Assembly: GCA_016192525.1 (NCBI GenBank)
Contig: JACPTZ010000168.1
Span: 1-64,000 of the forward strand
DNA from: Planctomycetota bacterium
Lineage (GTDB): Bacteria > Planctomycetota > MHYJ01 > JACPTZ01
DNA length: 64,000 nucleotides
Direction: 5' to 3'
Below the pieces are notes generated by a model. The model searched no databases. It was given only the letters and a program-made list of their open reading frames with translations, and was not told where the DNA came from. How positions within the stretch are numbered: position 1 is the first letter of the stretch; the number at the start of each line of letters is the position of its first letter. A program made the position numbers and the translations under genes. This document shows, in pieces, positions 8,817 through 16,905 of the stretch.

Positions 8817-9851
8817 CTACGCTTTCTTGACCCGGGAGGCCAGCCCGACGGCAATCGCCAGGACCGGAGCCGACGGCTGCATGTCGGGGGGCAATCCGCC
8901 TTCCTTCGGCACGAGAAACTCAACCGGATTCCACCTCAGCGGCTGCTTGCCGAACGTGTGCTCGAAGTAGTCCTCCAGGCCGCCCAGCAGGGACCCCCCG
9001 CCGGACAGGTAGCACGACTCGACTTCGCGGTCGAACCGGCTCTCGAAGTAGTCGAACGAAAGGCGGATCTCGTGGCAGAGATCGTCCAGGACTCCGGTGA
9101 CCGCCTCCTGAACCTCCGCCAGGCGCTCCTTCGGCTCGCGTTTGAGGGCCTCGGCCTGCGCCATGTCGAGGCCGATCTTCTTGGAGATCGCCTCGGTCAT
9201 GTCGTTCCCCGCCATGTAGATCTCGCGGGTGAAGAAGGAATGGGACCCGCGCATGATATTGATGTTGCTTTTCGTGGCGCCGATGTCGACCAGGGCGACC
9301 ACCCGCTCCGCCTCCGAGACCTTCGGATTGAGAAGGGAGCAGAACTCGAAGGCGTTCCCCAGGGCGAAGGAGTCGACGTCGATCGTGTCCGGCGTCAGGT
9401 TGGCCCCTTTGATCAGGGCCACATGGTCGTTGATGAAAGATCGCTTCACGGCCACGAGCAGGACGCTCATCTCCTTGTCCGACCCGGCCTTTCCCTCGGG
9501 CTTGACCTCGGGGAGACGCTGGCAGTCGAGGACCACGTCCTCGCCCTCGAACGGGATGTACTTGTTCGCCTCGTACTTGATGGCGTTCCGCAGTTCCTCG
9601 TCGCCCATCTCCGGCATGGTGACGTATCGGACGATGACCGAACGTCCGGAAACAGCGGTGATGCAGCGCTTCGTGGCGAAGTTGCCTTTGGCGAGGACGT
9701 CGGCGAGGACGGCCGCGGTCTGGTCGGGGGCCGGAATCTCCGCCTGGGCGAAGCCGCCCAGGTAGAAATTCTCCCCGGACTCGATCAGTTCGATGGCCTT
9801 GATGTTCCTGGAGCCGATGTCCAGCCCCAGGCGGTGAATCTCGCGCGGCAT
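8817..9851 (-). CDS. pilM: Type IV pilus assembly ATPase-fold protein PilM
   Basis: 344-residue actin/FtsA-fold cytoplasmic protein that binds ATP and the PilN N-terminus. Recognisable elements are LGLDIGSRNIKAIEL (phosphate 1), VVALVDIGATKSNINIM (phosphate 2) and YLSGGGSLLGGLEDYFEHTF (adenosine region). The segment ELRNAIKYEANKYIPF is typical of PilM. It is the first gene of the pil operon; a promoter and a GC hairpin lie in the 100 bp upstream. No pilT, pilB or prepilin gene is in the window, so the motor and fibre genes lie elsewhere. Confidence 0.92.
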   Translation of the reverse strand: MPREIHRLGLDIGSRNIKAIELIESGENFYLGGFAQAEIPAPDQTAAVLADVLAKGNFATKRCITAVSGRSVIVRYVTMPEMGDEELRNAIKYEANKYIPFEGEDVVLDCQRLPEVKPEGKAGSDKEMSVLLVAVKRSFINDHVALIKGANLTPDTIDVDSFALGNAFEFCSLLNPKVSEAERVVALVDIGATKSNINIMRGSHSFFTREIYMAGNDMTEAISKKIGLDMAQAEALKREPKERLAEVQEAVTGVLDDLCHEIRLSFDYFESRFDREVESCYLSGGGSLLGGLEDYFEHTFGKQPLRWNPVEFLVPKEGGLPPDMQPSAPVLAIAVGLASRVKKA

Positions 9852-9880
9852 TCGGACTCCCTCAGCCGGTATGCCTCAAG

Positions 9881-9933
9881 CCCCCCCGTCCAGAGGGGGG
9901 GAGAATTCTATGTCGGCGGGCGGGGCCAGGCAA
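9881..9933 (-). promoter_or_regulatory. Promoter and leader hairpin of the pilM operon
   Basis: Reading leftward, TTGCCT (9928-9933) is followed after 17 bp by TAGAAT (9905-9910), a strong sigma70-like promoter. At the expected start point lies a C7-loop-G7 inverted repeat (9881-9887 with 9895-9901, 7-nt loop). It could be a structured 5' leader or the terminator of the nucleotidyltransferase gene upstream. pilM starts 30 bp further on. Confidence 0.6.
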
Positions 9934-9958
9934 GAAAAAGCGTCCCAAATCCGGCGGA

Positions 9959-10699
9959 TCAGCGCTTTTCCCGCTCAAACAGGTCGTTGGCCTGGTTGTA
10001 CGAATCGATGTCCCCGATGTCGTACCAGGGCCCCTTGACGACAAACCCGTACAGATCGACCTTCCGGTACAGCCACTGCATGTAGTAGCCGGGGGCGTCC
10101 CGGTTGTGCCCGGCATCGAGATACTCGCGGATGAACCGAATCTGCTTCTTCGGAAAGGCGTAGACCCCGATGGAGATCAGCGTCCCCTTCGGGAGGGGAG
10201 GCTTCTCTTCGAACTCGATCACTTTTCCGGAGGCGTCGAGCGTGACCGCACTGTACTGGCTCACCAGGTCCTTCCGCCCGAGATCCGTCAACCCGATCGA
10301 GGCCCCTCTGGCCTGGGAGAACTTCCAGAACTCCCGGAGATCGAACTCGATCAGATTGTCGCCGGCCACCACCAGGAGATCATCCCGGACCTTGGAGCGG
10401 TCGAGAACGAACTGGATGTCCCCGATCGCTCCGAGGCGGTCGTCGTTGGACTGCGTCCCGTCGTCGATGACCCGGATCGGCTTCGGGCAGGGATACTCCC
10501 GGCGCCAATCGTTATAGTTTTCGGCAAAGCGATGATTTGAAACGATATAAATCTCGTCCAAATCAGGGATCGCCAGGAGTCGCTCGATCGTGCGCTCGAG
10601 GATCGGCTTCCCCCCGACCGGGAGGAGCGGCTTCGGACGGTCCTTCGTCAACGGGTACAGACGCGTACCGTACCCGGCGCCGAGCACCAGTGCTTTCAC
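9959..10699 (-). CDS. Sugar-phosphate nucleotidyltransferase
   Basis: 246-residue Rossmann-like NTP transferase that joins a sugar-1-phosphate to an NTP for surface-polysaccharide precursors. The N-terminus has the activating-loop signature LGAGYGTRLYPLTKDRPKP followed by LLPVGGKPILE. VVAGDNLIEFDL holds the metal-binding Asp. EFEEKPPLPKG and GPWYDIGDIDSYNQAN are the usual sugar-binding and C-terminal elements. Length fits the RmlA/RfbF-type core without a hexapeptide acyltransferase domain. The sugar and nucleotide cannot be told from sequence. It is a single-gene unit with its own promoter, divergent from clpS. Confidence 0.85.
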   Translation of the reverse strand: MKALVLGAGYGTRLYPLTKDRPKPLLPVGGKPILERTIERLLAIPDLDEIYIVSNHRFAENYNDWRREYPCPKPIRVIDDGTQSNDDRLGAIGDIQFVLDRSKVRDDLLVVAGDNLIEFDLREFWKFSQARGASIGLTDLGRKDLVSQYSAVTLDASGKVIEFEEKPPLPKGTLISIGVYAFPKKQIRFIREYLDAGHNRDAPGYYMQWLYRKVDLYGFVVKGPWYDIGDIDSYNQANDLFEREKR

Positions 10700-10772
10700 C
10701 GCAGACTCCTGTACGCCGCGCGGGCCCCCTTCCCGAGGAACCGCGCCGCCAGGCGTGGACGTAATCCGGGGG

Positions 10773-10801
10773 ATTGTAGGGAGAGGGAACCGGGGTGTAA
10801 A
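10773..10801 (-). promoter_or_regulatory. Promoter of the nucleotidyltransferase gene
   Basis: TTTACA (10796-10801) and TACAAT (10773-10778) are separated by 17 bp, reading leftward toward the start at 10699. It lies back to back with the clpS promoter. Confidence 0.65.
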
Positions 10802-10822
10802 GAAAATTCTCCCGCCGTCCTC

Positions 10823-10851
10823 TTGCCAGGCCCCCCTGCGGCGACTATCCT
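10823..10851 (+). promoter_or_regulatory. Promoter of clpS, probably giving a leaderless mRNA
   Basis: TTGCCA (10823-10828), 17 bp, TATCCT (10846-10851). The clpS ATG begins only 7 bp after the -10 box, where transcription would start. No Shine-Dalgarno sequence fits in the gap. Confidence 0.6.
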
Positions 10852-10857
10852 GAGTTC

Positions 10858-11172
10858 ATGCCCGTCGTCGCCCCCCCTCGCCCGGCCCCGGCCGTGGACG
10901 CCGACCCCCGGGAGCGGCTCGCGCCGCTCTACCGGGTCCTGGTCCACAATGATGATATCTCGCCGATGGAGTTCGTGGTAGAGGTCCTGAAACGGTTTTT
11001 CCGGCTCCCGACCGGCCGCGCGGCCGGCGTCATGGTCGAGGCCCACTTCACCGGCGTGGCGTGGGTGGACACCCTCCCCCTCGAAGAGGCCGAGTTCCGG
11101 GTGGAGCAGGCCCACTCCTTCGCCCGGGGACGCCGGTACCCGCTGACGTTCTCCATCGAGCCGGAGGAGTGA
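10858..11172 (+). CDS. clpS: ATP-dependent Clp protease adaptor ClpS
   Basis: 104-residue adaptor that hands N-degron substrates to ClpA/ClpC. The core RVLVHNDDISPMEFVVEVLK contains the conserved NDD and MEFVVEVL residues of the binding pocket. EAEFRVEQAHSFARGRRYPL and the ending FSIEPEE match the C-terminal half. The N-terminal 25 residues are Pro/Ala-rich and probably flexible. The start is fixed by the nearby promoter and by the family length. No clpA is next to it; miaB follows with its own promoter. Confidence 0.92.
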   Translation: MPVVAPPRPAPAVDADPRERLAPLYRVLVHNDDISPMEFVVEVLKRFFRLPTGRAAGVMVEAHFTGVAWVDTLPLEEAEFRVEQAHSFARGRRYPLTFSIEPEE

Positions 11173-11176
11173 GACG

Positions 11177-11205
11177 TTGACACCCCCCTCCCCCCCCCGT
11201 AGAAT
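11177..11205 (+). promoter_or_regulatory. Promoter of miaB
   Basis: TTGACA (11177-11182), 17 bp, TAGAAT (11200-11205). The spacer is nearly all C, with runs of six and nine, so its length could slip during replication. The box lies just after the clpS stop. Confidence 0.7.
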
Positions 11206-11231
11206 CCGGGTCCGTCCCCCCGGGAGAGCCC

Positions 11232-12671
11232 ATGTCGCTCGGCCGCGTCTACATCGAAACCTTCGGCTGCCAGATGAACGTCCTCGAGACGGAACTGGTC
11301 CTCGGGGACCTCCGCCGCCGCGGGTTCGAGGTGTCTCCCAGCGAACAGGCGGCCGACGTCATCCTCTTCAATACCTGTTCCATCCGCGAGAATGCCGAGA
11401 ACCGGGTCTACGGCACGCTCGGCCAGCTCAAGGGCCGCGCCGAACGCGATCCGAATCTCGTCATCGGGGTCTTCGGCTGCATGGCCCAGAAGGAGGGGCG
11501 CGACCTCGTTCGGCGGATGCCGCACATCGACCTTGTCTGCGGAACCCACCGGTACGGCCTGCTGGGCGACCTCATCCGGGACACCCGCGCCACGCGGAAA
11601 CCGCGCGTCGCCGTCGAGGAGGCGGAGGATGTGGACCTCGACGATGCCCCGCGCTTCAACGAACTCCGCCCGGTCCCCTTCGTGGCCTTCGTCCAGGCGA
11701 TGCGCGGCTGCGATTGCCGATGCACCTTCTGCGTCGTCCCGTACACAAAGGGGACGGAACGCAGCCGGCCGATCCCGGAGGTGGTCGAGGAGGTTCGCCG
11801 GCTGGTCGATCAGGGGGTGGTGGAAGTCACGCTCCTCGGCCAGAACATCACCTCATACGGCAAGAACCTGAGCCCGTCGGCGCCCTCTCAGCCGCTGTGG
11901 GACTCCCGGCCGGAGGCATCGCCGGAGGAATGGGAGGTGAACCTGGCCGATCTGCTGGCGGCCGTGGACGCCGTCCCGGGCCTGCGCCGGACCCGGTTCC
12001 TGACCGGTCACCCTGCCTTCGTCACGGACCGGCTGCTGCGGGTCATGGCGGAAGGCCGGACGATCTGCCCCTTCCTTCATATGCCGGCGCAGTCCGGGTC
12101 GAACCGGATTCTGAAACGGATGAAGCGCGGCTACACGAAGGAGGAGTACCTCGAACAGGTGGCGAAGGCGCGGGAACTGATCCCGGACCTGGCGCTCGCG
12201 GGCGACTTCATCGTCGGCTTCCCCGGCGAGACGGAGGCCGACTTGTCGGAGACGCTGGACCTGCTTGAGCGAACGAGGCATTCGATGGCGTTCCTCTTCA
12301 AGTACTCGCAGCGACCGAAAACGCCCGCCGAGCGGCTCCCGGACGATGTCCCGGATGAGGAGAAGAAGCGCCGACACGCGGTCCTCTCGGAGGCGCAGCA
12401 CCGGATCACGCTCGCGGATCATCGGTCATGGATCGGCCGGACGACCGAGGTGCTGGTGGAGGGGCCAAGCCCCAAGAACGCCGCGCGCCTTTTCGGCCGC
12501 ACCCGGGGCGGGCTCCAGGTGGTCTTCGAGGGTCCGGATTCGTTCCGCGGTCGGTTCATCGAAGTTGCGATCGCCGGGGCCACGAATCTCACCCTGTACG
12601 GGGAGCGGGTGGGTGCGGGTTGCCTGCCCGGCCCTGTTCCGACTCCCGCCACGGCCGCGTTTCCGGCTTAG
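11232..12671 (+). CDS. miaB: tRNA-2-methylthio-N6-dimethylallyladenosine synthase MiaB
   Basis: Radical SAM methylthiotransferase acting on position 37 of tRNAs that read UNN codons, 479 residues. The N-terminal UPF0004 domain has TFGCQMN, NTCSIRENAENRVYG and GCMAQ, whose three Cys hold the auxiliary cluster. The radical SAM motif is RGCDCRCTFCVVPYTKG (CX3CX2C); an extra Cys sits inside the triad. GQNITSYG and the C-terminal TRAM domain (TTEVLVEGPSPK...GRTRGG) complete the family layout. A loop of about 20 extra residues follows SYGKNL. The stop codon TAG coincides with the left target duplication of the inserted repeat element that follows. Confidence 0.93.
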   Translation: MSLGRVYIETFGCQMNVLETELVLGDLRRRGFEVSPSEQAADVILFNTCSIRENAENRVYGTLGQLKGRAERDPNLVIGVFGCMAQKEGRDLVRRMPHIDLVCGTHRYGLLGDLIRDTRATRKPRVAVEEAEDVDLDDAPRFNELRPVPFVAFVQAMRGCDCRCTFCVVPYTKGTERSRPIPEVVEEVRRLVDQGVVEVTLLGQNITSYGKNLSPSAPSQPLWDSRPEASPEEWEVNLADLLAAVDAVPGLRRTRFLTGHPAFVTDRLLRVMAEGRTICPFLHMPAQSGSNRILKRMKRGYTKEEYLEQVAKARELIPDLALAGDFIVGFPGETEADLSETLDLLERTRHSMAFLFKYSQRPKTPAERLPDDVPDEEKKRRHAVLSEAQHRITLADHRSWIGRTTEVLVEGPSPKNAARLFGRTRGGLQVVFEGPDSFRGRFIEVAIAGATNLTLYGERVGAGCLPGPVPTPATAAFPA

Positions 12672-12672
12672 G

Positions 12673-12876
12673 GTCCACGCAACAATTACCTGAACGATAT
12701 GCGCGACTTTGTCATCCTGAGCGGAGCGGTCGCCGCAGGCGACCGCGAAGCGAAGGATCACCAGCACTGGACAGGAACAGGCGTTTCCCAGGGGCAGGAC
12801 TGGCGATCCTTCGGCCGCCTTCGGCGGCCTCAGGATGACAGGACTGCGTTTGTTCAGACTATTGTTGCGCGGACCC
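12673..12876. mobile_element. MITE-like element with nested inverted repeats
   Basis: This fills most of the 355 bp between miaB and ribD. The ends are inverted repeats, GGGTCC(A/G)CGCAACAAT at both sides, with CTGAAC also matching further in. TTA is directly repeated outside both ends (12670-12672 and 12877-12879), as expected for a target duplication. Inside lies a second pair, TGTCATCCTGAG (12711-12722) and CTCAGGATGACA (12829-12840), with further short palindromes. It has no reading frame. The left TTA overlaps the miaB stop codon. Confidence 0.65.
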
Positions 12877-13026
12877 TTAGGCGCTTGCCGGTCGAACGGA
12901 CCGAAACCGGCATTCCGCCGTCTCCGGTCATTCAGAGAGCGACGCGTAGAGCGTTCGTCTCCATATCCGCCGGACGCCTGTGAATTCTCCCCATGGAGCG
13001 CGCCGCGCCGGCGGCGCAGACGAGAC

Positions 13027-14325
13027 ATGTCCGCGGAATCCCCGCACGAACGATGGATGGCCCTGGCCCTCGAACTGGCCGCGAGAGGACGCGGCCGCGT
13101 GGAGCCCAATCCGCGGGTGGGATGCGTGCTGGTGCGGGACGGAAAGGCGATCGGACAGGACTTTCACTCGGTCTGGGGCGGACCTCATGCCGAGGTCAAT
13201 GCGATCCGAAGCGCCGAGTTCGAGCATGTGAGGCGGACCCCGGGCGATTCCCGGGCCGCGGCGGAGGGGGCCACCGCCTACGTCACTCTGGAACCCTGCT
13301 CCCATGTGGGGAAGACGGGACCCTGCACGGAGGCGCTGATCCGGGCGGGGGTGAAGACCGTCGTCGCCGCGCTGGAGGACCCGAACCCCCTCGTGCGGGG
13401 AAGGGGATTCCGGCGACTGCGCGAGGCCGGCATCGAGGTCGTGGTGGGCCCCGGCGCGGCGGGGGCGGAGCAACTCAACCGGGGCTTCCTCCACTTCCAT
13501 CGGACCGGCCGCCCTTACGGACTCGCAAAGTGGGCGATGACACTGGACGGCAAGATCGCCGATCCGGCACATCGATCCAAGTGGATCACCGGCGAGAGGG
13601 CCCGCGAGCACGCCCGATGTCTGAGGTTCGAGTGCGACGCGATCCTCGTGGGAGTTGGGACCGTCCTGGCGGACGATCCGTCGCTGAAACGGGTCGAACT
13701 GGACGACACCATCGACACCATTCTGAAGGAACAGCCGCGTCCCCGGAACGGCATGGACGAGTTGTACGAAATGGAGGCGCGATCCCGCGGGTGCACCGTA
13801 GACGAGGTCCGAAAGGAGATCGAAGACGCCACAAGGGCCGATCTTCCCCCTCCCCGCCCCTATCGTCGAATCCTCCTCGACACCCACATCCGCACCCCGC
13901 TCACCGCCAGGTGTGTGACCGAGGCGCGCGAGGTGGAAACCTGGGTCGTCATCTCCGACGCGAAGCGCAACGCGGCCGTCCGCGCCCTCACCGACGCCGG
14001 GTGCAAGGTCATCGCCATGCCGCCAGACTCGCAGGGGCGGGTCGACCTGGCCTCCCTCTGGGTGGAACTCGGCGCCCGAGGGGTGCAGCAGGTGCTCATC
14101 GAAGGCGGAGGCGGGGTCCTTGCGAGCGCCTTTGCCGCCGGGATCGTGAACGAGGTGGCCGTCTATGTGGCCCCTCTCCTCCTCGGCGGTCGCGACGCCG
14201 TCCCGGCCCTCGGGGGAACCGGCTTCCCCCTCCCCGGCGCCCCGCGTCTCGGCGAGATAGCGTGGGAGCGGATCGGGGACGATCTGTGCGGGAGAGGGAT
14301 CGTGGTCCGGAGCGCGCCCTGTTGA
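13027..14325 (+). CDS. ribD: Bifunctional riboflavin biosynthesis protein RibD
   Basis: Deaminase plus reductase for steps 2 and 3 of riboflavin synthesis, 432 residues. The N-terminal deaminase has HAEVNAIR and PCSHVGKTGPC (zinc ligands His, Cys, Cys) plus NPRVGCVLV. The C-terminal reductase begins AKWAMTLDGKIA and contains WITGERAR, ILVGVGTVLADDPSL and LIEGGGGVLASAF. An insertion of about 45 charged residues lies between DDPSLKR and RRILLDTHIRTPL, which ordinary RibD lacks. The frame is open from 12835, but ATG 13027 gives the normal N-terminus and the upstream part is repeat. No RFN (FMN riboswitch) element was recognised upstream, and no ribE/ribBA/ribH genes are adjacent. Confidence 0.9.
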   Translation: MSAESPHERWMALALELAARGRGRVEPNPRVGCVLVRDGKAIGQDFHSVWGGPHAEVNAIRSAEFEHVRRTPGDSRAAAEGATAYVTLEPCSHVGKTGPCTEALIRAGVKTVVAALEDPNPLVRGRGFRRLREAGIEVVVGPGAAGAEQLNRGFLHFHRTGRPYGLAKWAMTLDGKIADPAHRSKWITGERAREHARCLRFECDAILVGVGTVLADDPSLKRVELDDTIDTILKEQPRPRNGMDELYEMEARSRGCTVDEVRKEIEDATRADLPPPRPYRRILLDTHIRTPLTARCVTEAREVETWVVISDAKRNAAVRALTDAGCKVIAMPPDSQGRVDLASLWVELGARGVQQVLIEGGGGVLASAFAAGIVNEVAVYVAPLLLGGRDAVPALGGTGFPLPGAPRLGEIAWERIGDDLCGRGIVVRSAPC

Positions 14326-14745
14326 TCCGTCATCCCTGATCGTGCGAGGGGTCGGCCGCTGCTTTCCCCCTCCCCCGGCGGGGGAGGGGGTAGGGGGGGG
14401 GGCGCGGCCCTTCCGAGCGCAGGCCTGCCCCACGAGGGCCCTCCGCCCCGGCGCCGCTTCCGCGGCGCACTCCACACTCTGCGTCCTCGCCCTCGCCGCC
14501 CTGCCGTGCCCGACCGTCCCTCAAGCCCCTCCCTCGAACCGTCGATGACAGACACGCCGGATACGGACCCCCGGAGCGTCCGATAACGGGCGCTGCGTGA
14601 GAAGGCCCCGCAGCGGCGCTCGCGCGCCGCGCCCCAGCGGACGATCCCATGGGGCGCGCCGCGCGAGCGGCGCCGGAGGACGTGACCCGCGACCCCAGGC
14701 CCGATTCTCAACCCGACGGTTACCGCCAAGGAGGGCGATCAGACC
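14326..14745. repeat. Non-coding stretch with palindromic and G-rich repeats
   Basis: No gene is supported in these 420 bp. An 11-bp stem CCCCCTCCCCC/GGGGGAGGGGG (14366-14390, 3-nt loop) follows ribD and runs into a G10 tract with quadruplex potential. Parts of 14361-14421 resemble 27712-27802. Positions 14610-14643 repeat 202-235. The CCATGG(A/G)GCGCGCCGCGC block near 14647 recurs at about 12991, ahead of ribD. GGAGG at about 14731 precedes the next gene. Confidence 0.5.
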
Positions 14746-15978
14746 ATGGACCTGCTCATCGGATTCCCGACGTCGAATCACGCCGACTGCATCGGCGAGG
14801 CCACCGCACAGGCTGCCCTCGGCTGCCGGCGCTTCTTCCCGGGGATCGACGCCCACATCGTATGCGCCGACACTAACTCGATCGACAATACCCGCGGAGC
14901 GTTTCTCGACGCCCGGACCGGTCCTGTCGAGAAGACTTACGTGAGCACGCTCCCCGGCCTCGGAGGTCGCGGCCTCGCCATGCGCGAACTGCTCCAGATC
15001 GCCCGGGAGCGCGACCCGATCGCGCTGGTGGTGCTGGATCCGCGCCTCCCCGGGATCGCCCCGGAGTGGGTCCGCAACCTCGCCAAGCCGATCGAGCGCG
15101 GATACGACCTCGCCATCGCCCATTTCACCCGGCACGCGTACGACCGCCCGCTCACGAACCACCTCGTGTATCCCATGACCCAGGCCGCGCTCGGGACCGA
15201 CCACCGCGAGCCCGCCACGTATGCCTTCGCCTGCAAGCCTTCCCTCGCCGCCCACTGGCTGATCGAAGAGTGGCCGCACGGCGCGAACGGGCTCGGGGTC
15301 GGCATCTACCAGACGATCTCGGCCCTGCTCGACGGCTTCGGGGTGTGCGACGTGGGGCTCGGACCCCAGGCGCTCCCGCCCCGGATCGCGGCGGAGGAGA
15401 CCGAGTTTATCGAGACCGTCGAGACCCTGTTCGAGACGCTCCGCCTCCGTCGCGAGGAGTGGGAATGGCGCGACCGGTTCACCTCCGCTCCCTGCTTCGG
15501 TTCACTCGAGGCCGGCGAGCCGCCCGCCCCGTCCGCCGACTACGGCGCGCTCCGGGAGTTCGTCGAGACCCGGCTCCGCGAGCACCGGGCGACGATCAAG
15601 TCGATCCTCTGCAACGGCTCGACGCTGGAGATCGAGAAGATCCTGAAGGGCGGAGCGACGATTCTCGGCCTCGATGAGTGGCGTCGGATCTGTTTCGAGT
15701 TCATCGCCTACTACTGCGCCGAGCCCTCCCCGGCGGTGGTGCAGGCGCTTTACCCCCTCTTCGGCCTGCGGGCCCTCTCTTTCGTCTCCCTGACGGGCGA
15801 ACTCGACGCCGCCGCGGCCGAGCGCTCGATTCGGGCCCAGGCACAGCGGATGTTCGAGACGCGCGGGGCGCTCCTCGACCGCCTCACGGCAGAGGAGTCG
15901 CAGCGAACCGCCTGGACGCTCGGCGACGCGCGTCTGGCGGAGAGCGTGGCGGACGAGCCGACCGTGGTCGACATGTAG
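14746..15978 (+). CDS. Glycosyltransferase, possibly glucosyl/mannosylglycerate synthase-like
   Basis: 410 residues with a GT-A-type N-terminus (LLIGFPTSNHADCIGEATAQA; HIVCADTNSIDNT). A variant of the metal-binding Asp position is seen in ALVVLDPRLPGIAPEWVRNL, and LVYPMTQAALGTDHREP resembles the acceptor region of glycerate glycosyltransferases. A helical C-terminal half follows. Size and layout resemble retaining mannosyl- and glucosylglycerate synthases that make compatible solutes. That comparison is from memory, and a plain family-2 glycosyltransferase is equally possible. The start is preceded by AAGGAGG about 11 bases upstream. It stands alone, bounded by repeats. Confidence 0.6.
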   Translation: MDLLIGFPTSNHADCIGEATAQAALGCRRFFPGIDAHIVCADTNSIDNTRGAFLDARTGPVEKTYVSTLPGLGGRGLAMRELLQIARERDPIALVVLDPRLPGIAPEWVRNLAKPIERGYDLAIAHFTRHAYDRPLTNHLVYPMTQAALGTDHREPATYAFACKPSLAAHWLIEEWPHGANGLGVGIYQTISALLDGFGVCDVGLGPQALPPRIAAEETEFIETVETLFETLRLRREEWEWRDRFTSAPCFGSLEAGEPPAPSADYGALREFVETRLREHRATIKSILCNGSTLEIEKILKGGATILGLDEWRRICFEFIAYYCAEPSPAVVQALYPLFGLRALSFVSLTGELDAAAAERSIRAQAQRMFETRGALLDRLTAEESQRTAWTLGDARLAESVADEPTVVDM

Positions 15979-16015
15979 GGCCGCCCCTCGTCCGTGCCTC
16001 CTTCGGTGGGGCCAG

Positions 16016-16132
16016 GAGCGTGTCTGGCTATTCAGAAAGAACGGTAGCACAGGCTTTCCAGCCTGTGCGGGACTGGCTGGAAAGCCTGCCCTACCGTTTC
16101 CGAGGTCGCCCGGGCCATTGTCAGACACGCTC
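16016..16132. repeat. Three-layer nested inverted repeat
   Basis: Outer arms are GAGCGTGTCTG (16016-16026) and its complement at 16122-16132. Middle arms are AACGGTAG (16040-16047) and CTACCGTT (16091-16098). Inner arms are CAGGCTTTCCAGCC (16050-16063) and GGCTGGAAAGCCTG (16075-16088). It starts about 40 bp after the glycosyltransferase stop. No reading frame is present. The remainder to 16230 is also GC-palindromic, and a further GAGCGTGTCT copy lies at about 16265. Confidence 0.6.
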
Positions 16133-16230
16133 GTAGTGGTCCGCGACGATTGTGGTTCGGGGTGGCACGGGCCGCTCGCTGCCCGAGCAGACGCCCCGGA
16201 CGCGCGGGCGGACGAGCCGCCCGTCCCACC

Positions 16231-16515
16231 CTACCTTCGTTCCCCCGCGTCCGCTGATGCGCGGGAGCGTGTCTCGTCTGGTTCGGACGATCGCCAGGAC
16301 GGATAGTACCCGACGGCATAAGCACGCGGCGCATCTTCACCGCAAGACTGCACCATCGCACGAAACTCGTAGCCGCTCTTCCCCGGGGCGGGACCGGGTC
16401 CTTTGCCCAGTCCGGGAAAGGGAGCGGTCGCTAGCGAAGCCACAAGGGCAACGGTGAGTGAGAATCCAACCTGAAGCAGGATGAGGTCGGCGAGAGTCAG
16501 GCGCCGTTTCTGCAT
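16231..16515 (-). CDS. Small membrane protein, unknown function
   Basis: 94 residues with a basic start (MQKRRLTLADLILL) and one hydrophobic helix (LILLQVGFSLTVALVASLA), then a Gly/Pro linker and a polar tail with one Cys. The opening resembles the R(R/K)xTLxDLLLL start that I associate with many small planctomycete membrane proteins. GGGAG lies 8 bases upstream of the ATG at 16515. The C-terminal 25 residues run into repeat sequence, so the true end may have been altered. It is unpaired. Confidence 0.5.
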   Translation of the reverse strand: MQKRRLTLADLILLQVGFSLTVALVASLATAPFPGLGKGPGPAPGKSGYEFRAMVQSCGEDAPRAYAVGYYPSWRSSEPDETRSRASADAGERR

Positions 16516-16696
16516 GTGGAGCACTCCCGCGGGTCATGACCGCGTGGAGTGACGCGGCCGGCGCAGCGAACGAGCGCGCGAATCGGGGTGGACACGTCTC
16601 TTCACCCGGTCCTACGCGATCGTCGTCACGATGTTCGGTGGAATCCCGCGGGGGCGCGGCCTCTCGTCGGGATGTTGGGACCGGGATCGACCGCTC

Positions 16697-16905
16697 AGAG
16701 CCTGAGAAGAAATGCCACAGGGCGAGAACGCCGCGATCTTGTCATCCTGAGCCTCGGGCTCAGCCCGAGGCGAAGGATCACCAGCCGATGCGCCAAGTCC
16801 GCTAAGGTACTGGCGATCCTTTGCCCTGCCCGCCGGACGGAGGCGGGCAGGGCTCAGGATGACAATTTGGCGCACCGCTCCTCGGCGCATTTCTTCTCAG
16901 GCTCT
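16697..16905. repeat. Palindromic repeat element (TCATCCTGAG family)
   Basis: Outer arms AGAGCCTGAGAAGAAATGC (16697-16715) and its complement (16887-16905) enclose TGTCATCCTGAG (16740-16751) and CTCAGGATGACA (16853-16864). The right end touches the stop codon of the leftward gene at 16905. The right arm (about 50 bp) is nearly the same as the segment at 40180-40225. No coding capacity is seen. Confidence 0.65.

Noticed and set aside
12671-13026. FMN riboswitch ahead of ribD
   Set aside because: The space is filled by the repeat element, and none of the conserved RFN blocks was recognised.
14360-14420. G-quadruplex as a regulatory element of the next gene
   Set aside because: Runs of G with quadruplex potential exist, but they belong to a dispersed palindromic repeat more than 300 bp from the next start; no regulatory role is supported.
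12928-14475. Minus-strand 515-codon frame opposite ribD
   Set aside because: ribD is complete with catalytic residues; the antisense translation is featureless and runs into repeat DNA.
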